Origin: Balaenoptera acutorostrata
Lineage: Eukaryota; Chordata; Mammalia; Artiodactyla; Balaenopteridae
Direction of reading: 5' to 3'
DNA: 64,000 bases
NCBI RefSeq assembly: GCF_949987535.1
Contig: NW_026645886.1
Span: 62,001-126,000, forward strand
A program made the translations under genes and the position numbers. Shown piece after piece: positions 9,274 to 21,286 of the stretch. The notes below the pieces were generated by a model. It worked only from the letters and a program-made list of their open reading frames with translations. It was not told the origin of the DNA and made no database searches. How positions within the stretch are numbered: the stretch's first letter is position 1; the number at the start of each line of letters is the position of its first letter.

Positions 9274-9695
9274 ATCACTAGTGCTTAGGAAATCTATTGG
9301 AGGCAGAAGCCGTTAAGGGTAGCCTAGGGTTAGGGTTAGGGTTAGGGTGAGGGTTAGGGTACGGCTTAGGGTACGGGTTCGGGGAGGGATTCGGGTAGGG
9401 CGTAGGGTATGGGTTAGAGTTAGGGTTAGGGTTAGTGTTAGGGTTAGGGCTCAGTTTAGGGTACGGGTTAGGATTAGGGTACGCGTTAGTGTTAGGGTAG
9501 GGGTTAGGGTTAGGGTACGCTTTAGGGTGAGGGTAGTTATTAAACCTATCCCACTCTCTAGATACCCCTTAGCACGTAAAGGAATATTATTTGGGGGTCC
9601 AGCCATGGAGAAGGGTTTAGACACTAGGAGAAGATAAGGAACACACCCATTATCAAGAAATCACAATATGATTCTCTTTTTAAACTGTTCCTTAA
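9274..9695 (+). repeat. Representative of the AAGGGTTTAG/CAATATG monomer subfamily
   Basis: This subtype has GGCTCAGTTTAGG, GTTAGAGTTAGG, GTACGCTTTAGGG, GAGAAGGGTTTAGAC and the tail CACAATATGATTC with TTAAACTG. It is usually preceded by CTCCTTTAAACCTG with AAATCACTAG and often followed by CTAGTGGTTAGG. Full members start at 9274, 13060, 16424, 21898, 23152, 26086, 29848, 42911, 44604, 45870, 48805, 53013, 54279 and 57214. Partial or chimeric members start at 27762, 38269, 58058, 59747, 61856 and 62699. The subtype is scattered at irregular spacing. Its markers extend about 35 bp left and 20 bp right of the register used here, which suggests that the segment that spread was larger than one monomer. 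Confidence 0.88.
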
Positions 9696-11383
9696 AACAC
9701 TAGTGGTTAGGAAATCTATTGGAGGCAGAAGCAGTCAAGGGTAGCTTAGGGTTAGGGTTAGGGTTAGGGTGAGGGTTAGGGTACGGCTTAGGGTCCGGGT
9801 TCGGGGAGTGTTTCGGGTAGGGCGTAGGGTATGGGTTAGGGTTAGGGTTAGGGTTAGTGTTAGGGTTAGGGCTCGGTTTAGGGTACGGGTTAGGATTAGG
9901 GTACTCGTTAGGGTTAGGGTAGCGGTTAGGGTTAGGGTACGCGTTAGGGTGAGGGTAGTTATTAAACCTATCACACTCTCTAGATACCCCTTAGCACGTA
10001 AAGGAATATTATTTGGGGGTCGAGCCATGGAGAAGAGTTTAGACACTAGGAGAAGATAAGGAACACACCCATTATCAAGAAATCACATTAGGATTCTCTT
10101 TTTAACCTGTTCCTTAAAACACTTGTGCTTAGGAAATCTATTGGAGGCAGAAGCAGTCAAGGGTAGCTTAGGGTTAGGGTTAGGGTTAGGGTGAGTGTTA
10201 GGGTATGGCTTAGGGTACGGGTTCGGGGAGGGGTTCGGGTAGGGCGTAGGGTATGGGTTAGGGTTAGGGTTAGGGCTGGTGTTAGGGTTAGGGCTCGGTT
10301 TAGGGTACGGGTTAGGATTAGGGTACGCGTTAGTGTTAGGGTAGGGGTTAGGGTTAGGGTACGCAATAGGGTGAGGTTAGTTATTAAACCTATCCCACTC
10401 TCTAGATACCCCTTAGCACGTAAAGGAATATTATTTGGGGGTCCAGCCATGGAGAAGAGTTTAGACACTTGGAGAAGATAAGGAACACACCCATTATCAA
10501 GAAATCACATTAGGATTCTCTTTTTAACCTGTTCCTTAAAACACTAGTGCTTAGGAAATCTATTGGAGGCAGAAGCAGTCAAGGGTAGCTTAGGGTTAGG
10601 GTTAGGGTTAGGGTGAGGGTTAGGGTACAGCTTAGGGTACGGGTTCGGGGAGGGGTTCGGGTAGGGCGTAGGGTATGGGTTAGGGTTAGGGTTAGGGCTA
10701 GGGTTAGGGTTAGGGCTCGGTTTAGGGTACGGGTTAGGATTAGGGTACGCGTTAGTGTTACGGTAGGGGTTAGGGTTAGGGTACGCGTCAGGGTGAGGGT
10801 AGTTATTAAACCTATCCCACTCTCTAGATACCCCTTAGCACGTAAAGGAATATTATTTGGGGGTCCAGCCATGGAGAAGAGTTTAGACACGAGGAGAAGA
10901 TAAGGAACACACCCATTATCAAGAAATCACATTAGGATTCTCTTTTTAACCTGTTCCTTAAAACACTTGTGCTTAGGAAATCTATTGGAGGCAGAAGCAG
11001 TCAAGGGTAGCTTAGGGTTAGGGTTAGGGTTAGGGTGAGGGTTAGGGTATGGCTTAGGGTACGGGTTCGGGGAGGGGTTCGGGTAGGGCGTAGGGTATGG
11101 GTTAGGGTTAGGGTTAGGGTTAGTGTTAGGGTTAGGGCTCGGTTTAGGGTACGGGTTAGGATTAGGGTACGCGTTAGTGTTAGGGTAGGGGTTAGGGTTA
11201 GGGTACTCGATAGGGTGAGGTTAGTTATTAAACCTATCCCACTCTCTAGATACCCCTTAGCACGTAAAGGAATATTATTTGGGGGTCCAGCCATGGAGAA
11301 GAGTTTAGACACTAGGAGAAGATAAGGAACACACCCATTATCAAGAAATCACATTAGGATTCTCTTTTTAACCTGTTCCTTAA

Positions 11384-11793
11384 AACACTAGTGCTTAGGA
11401 AATCTATTGGAGGCAGAAGCAGTCAAGGGTAGCTTAGGGTTAGGGTGAGGGTTAGGGTACGGCTTAGGGTACGGGTTCGGGGAGGGGTTCGGGTTGGGCG
11501 TAGGGTATTGGTTAGGGTTAGGGTTAGGGCTAGTGTTAGGTTTAGGGATCGGTTTAGGGTACGGGTTAGGATTAGGGTACGCGTTAGGGTTAGGGTAGGG
11601 GTTAGGGTTAGGGAACGCGTTAGGGTGAGGGTAGTTATTAAACCTATCCCACTCTCTAGATACCCCTTAGCACGTAAAGGAATATTATTTGGGGGTCCAG
11701 CCATGGAGAAGAGTTTAGACACGAGGAGAAGATAAGGAACACACCCATTATCAAGAAATCACATTAGGATTCTCTTTTTAACCTGTTCCTTAA
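11384..11793 (+). repeat. 410-bp monomer, minus two hexamers
   Basis: Two of the four leading TTAGGG hexamers are missing, so TGAGGG follows the second. Private states are GGTTGGGCG, GGGTATTGG, GGGATCGG and GGGAACGCG. Confidence 0.93.
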
Positions 11794-12857
11794 AACACTA
11801 GTGCTTAGGAAATCTATTGGAGGCAGAAGCCGTCAAGGGTAGCTTAGGGTTAGGGTTAGGGTTAGGGTGAGGGTTAGGGTACGGTTTAGGGTACGGGTTC
11901 AGGGAGGGGTTCGGGTAGGGCGTAGGGTATGCGTTAGGGTTAGGGTTAGAGTTAGTGTTAGGGTTAGGGCTCGGTTTAGGGTACGGGTTAGGATTAGGGT
12001 ACGCGCTAGGGTTAGGGTAGGGGTTAGAGTTAGGGTACGTGTTAGGGTGAGGGTAGTTATTAAACCTATCCCACTCTCTAGATACCCCTTAGCACGTAAA
12101 GGAATATTGTTTGGGGGTCCAGCCATGGAGAAGAGTTTAGAAACTAGGAGAAGATAAGGAACACACCCATTATCACGAAATCATATTAGGATTCTCTTTT
12201 TAACCTGTTCCTTAAAACACTAGTGCTTAGGAAATCTATTGGAGGCAGAAGCAGTCAAGGGTAGCTTAGGGTTAGTGTTAGGGTTAGGGTGAGGGCTAGG
12301 GTATGGCTTAGGGTACGGGTTCGGGGAGGGGTTCGGGTAGGGCGTAGGGTATGGGTTAGGGTTAGGGTTAGGGCTAGTGTTAGGTTTAGGGCTCGGTTTA
12401 GGGTACGGGTTAGGATTAGGGTACGCGTTATGGTTAGGATAGGGGTTAGGGTAAGGGTACGCGTTAGGGTGAGGGTAGTTATTAAATCTATCCCACTCTC
12501 TAGATACCCCTTAGCACGTAAAGGAATATTATTTGGGGGTCCAGCCATGGAGAAGAGTTTAGACACGAGGAGAAGATAAGGAACACACCCATTATCAAGA
12601 AATCACATTAGGATTCTCTTTTTAACCTGTTCCTAAAAACACTAGTGCTTAGGAAATCTATTGGAGGCAGAAGCAGTCAAGGGTAGCTTAGGGTTAGGGT
12701 TAGGGTTAGGGTGAGGGTTAGGGTACGGCTTAGGGTATGGGTTCGGGGAGGGGTTCGGGTAGGGCGTAGGGTATGGGTTAGGGTTAGGGTTAGGGCTAGT
12801 GTTAGGGTTAGGGCTCGGTTTAGGGTACGGGTTAGGATTAGGGTACGCGTTAGGGTT

Positions 12858-15800
12858 AGGGTAGGGGTTAGGGTTAGGGTACGCGTTAGGGTGAGGGTAG
12901 TTATTAAACCTATCACACTCTCTAGATACCCCTTAGCACATAAAGGAATATTATTTGGGGGTCCAGCCATGGAGAAGAATTTAGATACGAGGAGAAGATA
13001 AGGAACACACCCATTATCAAGAAATCACATTAGGATTCTCCTTTAAACCTGTTCCTTAAATCACTAGTGCTTAGGAAATCTATTGGAGGCAGAAGCCGTT
13101 AAGGGTAGCCTAGGGTTAGGGTTAGGGTTAGGGTGAGGGTTAGGGTACGGCTTAGGGTACGGGTTCGGGGAGGGATTCGGGTAGGGCGTAGGGTATGGGT
13201 TAGAGTTAGGGTTAGGGTTAGTGTTAGGGTTAGGGCTCAGTTTAGGGTACGGGTTAGGATTAGGGTACGCGTTAGTGTTAGGGTAGGGGTTAGGGTTAGG
13301 GTACGCTTTAGGGTGAGGGTAGTTATTAAACCTATCCCACTCTCTAGATACCCCTTAGCACGTAAAGGAATATTATTTGGGGGTCCAGCCATGGAGAAGG
13401 GTTTAGACACTAGGAGAAGATAAGGAACACACCCATTATCAAGAAATCACAATATGATTCTCTTTTTAAACTGTTCCTTAAAACACTAGTGGTTAGGAAA
13501 TCTATTGGAGGCAGAAGCAGTCAAGGGTAGCTTAGGGTTAGGGTTAGGGTTAGGGTGAGGGTTAGGGTACGGCTTAGGGTCCGGGTTCGGGGAGGGTTTC
13601 GGGTAGGGCGTAGGGTATGGGTTAGCGTTAGGGTTAGGGTTAGTGTTAGGGTTAGGGCTCGGTTTAGGGTACGGGTTAGGATTAGGGTACTCGTTAGGGT
13701 TAGGGTAGCGGTTAGGGTTAGGGTACGCGTTAGGGTGAGGGTAGTTATTAAACCTATCACACTCTCTAGATACCCCTTAGCACGTAAAGGAATATTATTT
13801 GGGGGTCGAGCCATGGAGAAGAGTTTAGACACTAGGAGAAGATAAGGAACACACCCATTATCAAGAAATCACATTAGGATTCTCTTTTTAACCTGTTCCT
13901 TAAAACACTTGTGCTTAGGAAATCTATTGGAGGCAGAAGCAGTCAAGGGTAGCTTAGGGTTAGGGTTAGGGTTAGGGTGAGTGTTAGGGTATGGCTTAGG
14001 GTACGGGTTCGGGGAGGGGTTCGGGTAGGGCGTAGGGTATGGGTTAGGGTTAGGGTTAGGGCTGGTGTTAGGGTTAGGGCTCGGTTTAGGGTACGGGTTA
14101 GGATTAGGGTACGCGTTAGTGTTAGGGTAGGGGTTAGGGTTAGGGTACGCAATAGGGTGAGGTTAGTTATTAAACCTATCCCACTCTCTAGATACCCCTT
14201 AGCACGTAAAGGAATATTATTTGGGGGTCCAGCCATGGAGAAGAGTTTAGACACTTGGAGAAGATAAGGAACACACCCATTATCAAGAAATCACATTAGG
14301 ATTCTCTTTTTAACCTGTTCCTTAAAACACTAGTGCTTAGGAAATCTATTGGAGGCAGAAGCAGTCAAGGGTAGCTTAGGGTTAGGGTTAGGGTTAGGGT
14401 GAGGGTTAGGGTACAGCTTAGGGTACGGGTTCGGGGAGGGGTTCGGGTAGGGCGTAGGGTATGGGTTAGGGTTAGGGTTAGGGCTAGGGTTAGGGTTAGG
14501 GCTCGGTTTAGGGTACGGGTTAGGATTAGGGTACGCGTTAGTGTTACGGTAGGGGTTAGGGTTAGGGTACGCGTCAGGGTGAGGGTAGTTATTAAACCTA
14601 TCCCACTCTCTAGATACCCCTTAGCACGTAAAGGAATATTATTTGGGGGTCCAGCCATGGAGAAGAGTTTAGACACGAGGAGAAGATAAGGAACACACCC
14701 ATTATCAAGAAATCACATTAGGATTCTCTTTTTAACCTGTTCCTTAAAACACTTGTGCTTAGGAAATCTATTGGAGGCAGAAGCAGTCAAGGGTAGCTTA
14801 GGGTTAGGGTTAGGGTTAGGGTGAGGGTTAGGGTATGGCTTAGGGTACGGGTTCGGGGAGGGGTTCGGGTAGGGCGTAGGGTATGGGTTAGGGTTAGGGT
14901 TAGGGTTAGTGTTAGGGTTAGGGCTCGGTTTAGGGTACGGGTTAGGATTAGGGTACGCGTTAGTGTTAGGGTAGGGGTTAGGGTTAGGGTACTCGATAGG
15001 GTGAGGTTAGTTATTAAACCTATCCCACTCTCTAGATACCCCTTAGCACGTAAAGGAATATTATTTGGGGGTCCAGCCATGGAGAAGAGTTTAGACACTA
15101 GGAGAAGATAAGGAACACACCCATTATCAAGAAATCACATTAGGATTCTCTTTTTAACCTGTTCCTTAAAACACTAGTGCTTAGGAAATCTATTGGAGGC
15201 AGAAGCAGTCAAGGGTAGCTTAGGGTTAGGGTGAGGGTTAGGGTACGGCTTAGGGTACGGGTTCGGGGAGGGGTTCGGGTTGGGCGTAGGGTATTGGTTA
15301 GGGTTAGGGTTAGGGCTAGTGTTAGGTTTAGGGATCGGTTTAGGGTACGGGTTAGGATTAGGGTACGCGTTAGGGTTAGGGTAGGGGTTAGGGTTAGGGA
15401 ACGCGTTAGGGTGAGGGTAGTTATTAAACCTATCCCACTCTCTAGATACCCCTTAGCACGTAAAGGAATATTATTTGGGGGTCCAGCCATGGAGAAGAGT
15501 TTAGACACGAGGAGAAGATAAGGAACACACCCATTATCAAGAAATCACATTAGGATTCTCTTTTTAACCTGTTCCTTAAAACACTAGTGCTTAGGAAATC
15601 TATTGGAGGCAGAAGCCGTCAAGGGTAGCTTAGGGTTAGGGTTAGGGTTAGGGTGAGGGTTAGGGTACGGTTTAGGGTACGGGTTCAGGGAGGGGTTCGG
15701 GTAGGGCGTAGGGTATGCGTTAGGGTTAGGGTTAGAGTTAGTGTTAGGGTTAGGGCTCGGTTTAGGGTACGGGTTAGGATTAGGGTACGCGCTAGGGTTA

Positions 15801-16170
15801 GGGTAGGGGTTAGAGTTAGGGTACGTGTTAGGGTGAGGGTAGTTATTAAACCTATCCCACTCTCTAGATACCCCTTAGCACGTAAAGGAATATTGTTTGG
15901 GGGTCCAGCCATGGAGAAGAGTTTAGAAACTAGGAGAAGATAAGGAACACACCCATTATCACGAAATCATATTAGGATTCTCTTTTTAACCTGTTCCTTA
16001 AAACACTAGTGCTTAGGAAATCTATTGGAGGCAGAAGCAGTCAAGGGTAGCTTAGGGTTAGTGTTAGGGTTAGGGTGAGGGCTAGGGTATGGCTTAGGGT
16101 ACGGGTTCGGGGAGGGGTTCGGGTAGGGCGTAGGGTATGGGTTAGGGTTAGGGTTAGGGCTAGTGTTAGG
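12858..16170 (+). repeat. Higher-order block, copy 2 (contracted to eight monomers)
   Basis: Monomer starts are 13060, 13482, 13904, 14326, 14748, 15170, 15580 and 16002. It follows copy 1 at offset 3786 until the unit at 16002. That unit begins like the one at 12216 (CTAGGGTATGGCTTAGGG) and then continues like the one at 12638, so one monomer was lost by exchange between neighbours. The junction lies between 16103 and 16170, inside the hexamer tract. A private change is GTTAGCGTTAGG near 13622. Confidence 0.9.
15170..15579 (+). repeat. 410-bp monomer, copy of 11384-11793
   Basis: Same deletion and same private states as the unit 3786 bp upstream, so the length change came before the block duplication. 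Confidence 0.93.
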
Positions 16171-17411
16171 GTTAGGGCTCGGTTTAGGGTACGGGTTAGG
16201 ATTAGGGTACGCGTTAGGGTTAGGGTAGGGGTTAGGGTTAGGGTACGCGTTAGGGTGAGGGTAGTTATTAAACCTATCACACTCTCTAGATACCCCTTAG
16301 CACATAAAGGAATATTATTTGGGGGTCCAGCCATGGAGAAGAATTTAGATACGAGGAGAAGATAAGGAACACACCCATTATCAAGAAATCACATTAGGAT
16401 TCTCCTTTAAACCTGTTCCTTAAATCACTAGTGCTTAGGAAATCTATTGGAGGCAGAAGCCGTTAAGGGTAGCCTAGGGTTAGGGTTAGGGTTAGGGTGA
16501 GGGTTAGGGTACGGCTTAGGGTACGGGTTCGGGGAGGGATTCGGGTAGGGCGTAGGGTATGGGTTAGAGTTAGGGTTAGGGTTAGTGTTAGGGTTAGGGC
16601 TCAGTTTAGGGTACGGGTTAGGATTAGGGTACGCGTTAGTGTTAGGGTAGGGGTTAGGGTTAGGGTACGCTTTAGGGTGAGGGTAGTTATTAAACCTATC
16701 CCACTCTCTAGATACCCCTTAGCACGTAAAGGAATATTATTTGGGGGTCCAGCCATGGAGAAGGGTTTAGACACTAGGAGAAGATAAGGAACACACCCAT
16801 TATCAAGAAATCACAATATGATTCTCTTTTTAAACTGTTCCTTAAAACACTAGTGGTTAGGAAATCTATTGGAGGCAGAAGCAGTCAAGGGTAGCTTAGG
16901 GTTAGGGTTAGGGTTAGGGTGAGGGTTAGGGTACGGCTTACGGTCCGGGTTCGGGGAGGGTTTCGGGTAGGGCGTAGGGTATGGGTTAGGGTTAGGGTTA
17001 GGGTTAGTGTTAGGGTTAGGGCTCGGTTTAGGGTACGGGTTAGGATTAGGGTACTCGTTAGGGTTAGGGTAGCGGTTAGGGTTAGGGTACGCGTTAGGGT
17101 GAGGGTAGTTATTAAACCTATCACACTCTCTAGATACCCCTTAGCACGTAAAGGAATATTATTTGGGGGTCGAGCCATGGAGAAGAGTTTAGACACTAGG
17201 AGAAGATAAGGAACACACCCATTATCAAGAAATCACATTAGGATTCTCTTTTTAACCTGTTCCTTAAAACACTTGTGCTTAGGAAATCTATTGGAGGCAG
17301 AAGCAGTCAAGGGTAGCTTAGGGTTAGGGTTAGGGTTAGGGTGAGTGTTAGGGTATGGCTTAGGGTACGGGTTCGGGGAGGGGTTCGGGTAGGGCGTAGG
17401 GTATGGGTTAG
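16171..17411 (+). repeat. Higher-order block, copy 3 (truncated)
   Basis: Monomer starts are 16424, 16846 and 17268. It matches 12807-14047 at offset 3364 and carries the third copies of the GGATTCGGG unit, the GGTCGAGCC unit and the left part of the GAGTGTTAGGGTATGG unit. A private change is CTTACGGTCCGGG near 16936. The copy breaks off at about 17411, where GTTAGGTATAGGG begins, and the unit ends as the CTATCACAC, CTTTTCACCTG type seen at 3795 and 8009. Confidence 0.88.
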
Positions 17412-20400
17412 GTATAGGGTTAGGGCTAGTGTTAGGTTTAGGGCTCGGTTTAGGGTATGGGTTAGGATTAGGGTACGCGCTAGGGTTAGGGTAGGGGTTA
17501 GGGTTAGCGTACGCGTTAGGGTGGGGGTAGTTATTAAACCTATCACACTCTCTAGATACCCCTTAGCACGTAAAGGAATATTATTTGGGGGTCCAGCCAT
17601 GGAGAAGAGTTTAGACACGAGGAGAAGATAAGGAACACACCCATTATCAAGAAATCACATTAGGATTCTCTTTTCACCTGTTCCTTAAAACACTACTGCT
17701 TAGGAAATCTATTGGAGACAGAAGCAGTCAAGGGTAGCTTAGGGTAGGGTTAGGGTTAGGGTGAGGGATAGGGTATGGCTTAGGGTACGGGTTCGGGGAG
17801 GGGTTCGGGTAGGGCGTAGGGTATGGGTTAGGGTTAGGGTTAGGGATAGTGTTAGGGTTAGGGCTCGGTTTAGGGTACGGGTTAGGATTAGGGTACTCGT
17901 TAGGGTTAGGGTAGCGGTTAGGGTTAGGGTACGCGTTAGGGTGAGGGTAGTTATTAAACCTATCACACTCTCTAGATACCCCTTAGCACGTAAAGGAATA
18001 TTATTTGGGGGTCCAGCCATGGAGAAGAGTTTAGTCACTAGGAGAAGATAAGGAACACACCCATTATCACGAAATCACATTAGGATTCCTTTTTAACCTG
18101 TTCCTTAAAACACTAGTGCTTAGGAAATCTATTGGAGGCAGAAGCAGTCAAGGGTAGCTTAGGGTTAGGGTTAGGGTTAGGGTGAGGGTTAGGGTACGGC
18201 TTAGGGTACGGGTTCGGGGAGGGGTTCGGGTAGGGCGTAGGGTATGTGTTAGGGTTAGGGTTAGGGCTAGTGTTAGGGTTAGGGCTCGGTTTAGGGTACG
18301 GGTTAGGATTAGGGTACGCGTTAGGGTTAGGGTAGGGTTTAGGGTTAGGGTACGCGTTAGGGTGAGGGTAGTTATTAAACCTATCACACTCTCTAGATAC
18401 CCCTTAGCACATAAAGGAATATTATTTGGGGGTCCAGCCAGGGAGAAGACTTTAGACACGAGGAGAAGATAAGGAACACACCCATTATCAAGAAATCACA
18501 TTAGGATTCTCTTTTTAACATGTTCCTTAAAACACTAGTGCTTAGGAAATCTATTGGAGGCAGAAGCCGTCAAGGGTAGCTTAGGGTTAGGGTTAGGGTT
18601 AGGGTGAGGGTTAGGGTACGGCTTAGGGTACGGGTTCGGGGAGGTGTTCGGGTAGGGCGTAGGGTATGGGTTAGGGTTAGGGTTAGGGCTAGGGTTAGGG
18701 TTAGGGCTCGGTTTAGGGTACGGGTTAGGATTAGGGTACGCGTTAGGGTTAGGGTAGGGTTTAGGGTTAGGGTACGCGTTAGGGTGAGGGTAGTTATTAA
18801 ACCTATCCCATTCTCTAGATACCCCTTAGCACGTAAAGGAATATTATTTGGGGGTCCAGCCATGGAGAAGAGTTTAGACACGAGGAGAAGATAAGGAACA
18901 CACCCATTATCAAGAAATCACATTAGGATTCTCTTTTCACCTGTTCCTTAAAACACTACTGCTTAGGAAATCTATTGGAGACAGAAGCAGTCAAGGGTAG
19001 CTTAGGGTAGGGTTAGGGTTAGGGTGAGGGATAGGGTATGGCTTAGGGTACGGGTTCGGGGAGGGGTTCGGGTAGGGCGTAGGGTATGGGTTAGGGTTAG
19101 GGTTAGGGCTGGTGTTAGGGTTAGGGCTCGGTTTAGGGTACGGGTTAGGATTAGGGTACGCGTTAGTGTTAGGGTAGGGGTTAGGGTTAGGGTACGCAAT
19201 AGGGTGAGGTTAGTTATTAAACCTATCCCACTCTCTAGATACCCCTTAGCACGTAAAGGAATATTATTTGGGGGTCCAGCCATGGAGAAGAGTTTAGACA
19301 CTTGGAGAAGATAAGGAACACACCCATTATCAAGAAATCACATTAGGATTCTCTTTTTAACCTGTTCCTTAAAACACTAGTGCTTAGGAAATCTATTGGA
19401 GGCAGAAGCAGTCAAGGGTAGCTTAGGGTTAGGGTTAGGGTTAGGGTGAGGGTTAGGGTACAGCTTAGGGTACGGGTTCGGGGAGGGGTTCGGGTAGCGC
19501 GTAGGGTATGGGTTAGGCTTAGTGTTAGGGCTAGGGTTAGGGTTAGGGCTCGGTTTAGGGTACGGGTTAGGATTAGGGTACGCGTTAGTGTTACGGTAGG
19601 GGTTAGGGTTAGGGTACGCGTCAGGGTGAGGGTAGTTATTAAACCTATCCCACTCTCTAGATACCCCTTAGCACGTAAAGGAATATTATTTGGGGGTCCA
19701 GCCATGGAGAAGAGTTTAGACACGAGGAGAAGATAAGGAACACACCCATTATCAAGAAATCACATTAGGATTCTCTTTTTAACCTGTTCCTTAAAACACT
19801 TGTGCTTAGGAAATATATTGGAGGCAGAAGCAGTCAAGGGTAGCTTAGGGTTAGGGTTAGGGTGAGGTTTAGGGTACGGCTTAGGGTACGGGTTCGGGGA
19901 GGGGTTCGGGTAGGGCGTAGGGTATGGTTTAGTGTTATGGTTAGGGTTAGTGTTAGGGTTAGGGCTCGGTTTAGGGTACGGGTTAGGATTAGGGTACGCG
20001 TTAGGGTTAGGTTAGGGGTTAGGGTTAGGGTATGCGATAGGGTGAGGTTAGTTATTAAACCTATTCCACTCTCTAGATACCCCTTAGCACGTAAAGGAAT
20101 ATTATTTGGGGGTCCGTCCATGGAGAAGAGTTTCGACACTAGGAGAAGATAAGGAACACACCCATTATCAAGAAATCACATTAGGATTCTCTTTTTAACC
20201 TGTTCCTTAAAACACTAGTGCTTAGGAAATCTATTGGAGGCAGAAGCCGTCAAGGGTAGCTTAGGGTTAGGGTTAGGGTTAGGGTGAGGGTTAGGGTACG
20301 GATTAGGGTACGGGTTCGGGGAGGGGTTCGGGTAGGGCGTAGGGTATGGGTTAGGGTTAGGGTTAGGGATAGTGTTAGGGTTAGGGCTCGGTTTAGGGTA

Positions 20401-21286
20401 CGGGTTAGGATTAGGGTACTCGTTAGGGTTAGGGTAGCGGTTAGGGTTAGGGTACGCGTTAGGGTGAGGGTAGTTATTAAACCTATCACACTCTCTAGAT
20501 ACCCCTTAGCACGTAAAGGAATATTATTTGGGGGTCCAGCCATGGAGAAGAGTTTAGTCACTAGGAGAAGATAAGGAACACACCCATTATCACGAAATCA
20601 CATTAGGATTCCTTTTTAACCTGTTCCTTAAAACACTAGTGCTTAGGAAATCTATTGGAGGCAGAAGCAGTCAAGGGTAGCTTAGGGTTAGGGTTAGGGT
20701 TAGGGTGAGGGTTAGGGTACGGCTTAGGGTACGGGTTCGGGGAGGGGTTCGGGTAGGGCGTAGGGTATGTGTTAGGGTTAGGGTTAGGGCTAGTGTTAGG
20801 GTTAGGGCTCGGTTTAGGGTACGGGTTAGGATTAGGGTACGCGTTAGGGTTAGGGTAGGGTTTAGGGTTAGGGTACGCGTTAGGGTGAGGGTAGTTATTA
20901 AACCTATCACACTCTCTAGATACCCCTTAGCACATAAAGGAATATTATTTGGGGGTCCAGCCAGGGAGAAGACTTTAGACACGAGGAGAAGATAAGGAAC
21001 ACACCCATTATCAAGAAATCACATTAGGATTCTCTTTTTAACATGTTCCTTAAAACACTAGTGCTTAGGAAATCTATTGGAGGCAGAAGCCGTCAAGGGT
21101 AGCTTAGGGTTAGGGTTAGGGTTAGGGTGAGGGTTAGGGTACGGCTTAGGGTACGGGTTCGGGGAGGTGTTCGGGTAGGGCGTAGGGTATGGGTTAGGGT
21201 TAGGGTTAGGGCTAGGGTTAGGGTTAGGGCTCGGTTTAGGGTACGGGTTAGGATTAGGGTACGCGTTAGGGTTAGGGTAGGGTTTA
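17412..21286 (+). repeat. Mosaic segment with a 2523-bp repeat
   Basis: Monomer starts are 17689, 18109, 18531, 18952, 19373, 19795, 20211, 20632 and 21054. About 17782-18936 reappears at 20305-21459 with shared private states: GTTTAGTCACTAGG, GATTCCTTTTTAACC, GCCAGGGAGAAGAC, GGGAGGTGTTCGG, CCCATTCTCTAG and AACATGTTCC. The unit at 18952 starts like the one at 17689 (CACTACTGC, GGAGACAGAAGC, GAGGGATAGGG) and ends like the one at 10118 or 13904, so it is another chimera. Units at 19373 and 19795 resemble 10540/14326 and 10962/14748 with added mutations. Confidence 0.85.
19795..20210 (+). repeat. 416-bp monomer, minus one hexamer
   Basis: Three leading TTAGGG instead of four, followed by TGAGGT. 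It also has GGAAATATATTGG, GTGTTATGG, CTATTCCAC and GTCCGTCCATGG. Confidence 0.92.

Larger units (their letters stand above)
9072..12857 (+). repeat. Nine-monomer higher-order block, copy 1 (period 3786 bp)
   Basis: Monomer starts are 9274, 9696, 10118, 10540, 10962, 11384, 11794, 12216 and 12638. Identity with the next block at plus 3786 includes rare states such as GGGTCCGGGTTC near 9793, GGGTCGAGCCATGG near 10017, GCTGGTGTTAGG near 10275, GTACGCAATAGG near 10370, GTGTTACGGTAGG near 10757, the 410-bp unit at 11384 with GGTTGGGCG, and TAGAAACTAGG near 12139. Differences are few: GGGGAGTGTTTC here against GGGGAGGGTTTC at 13590, CTTATCACATAAAG near 9148 against CTTAGCACATAAAG, and TACGTGTTAGG near 9095. 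Confidence 0.9.
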
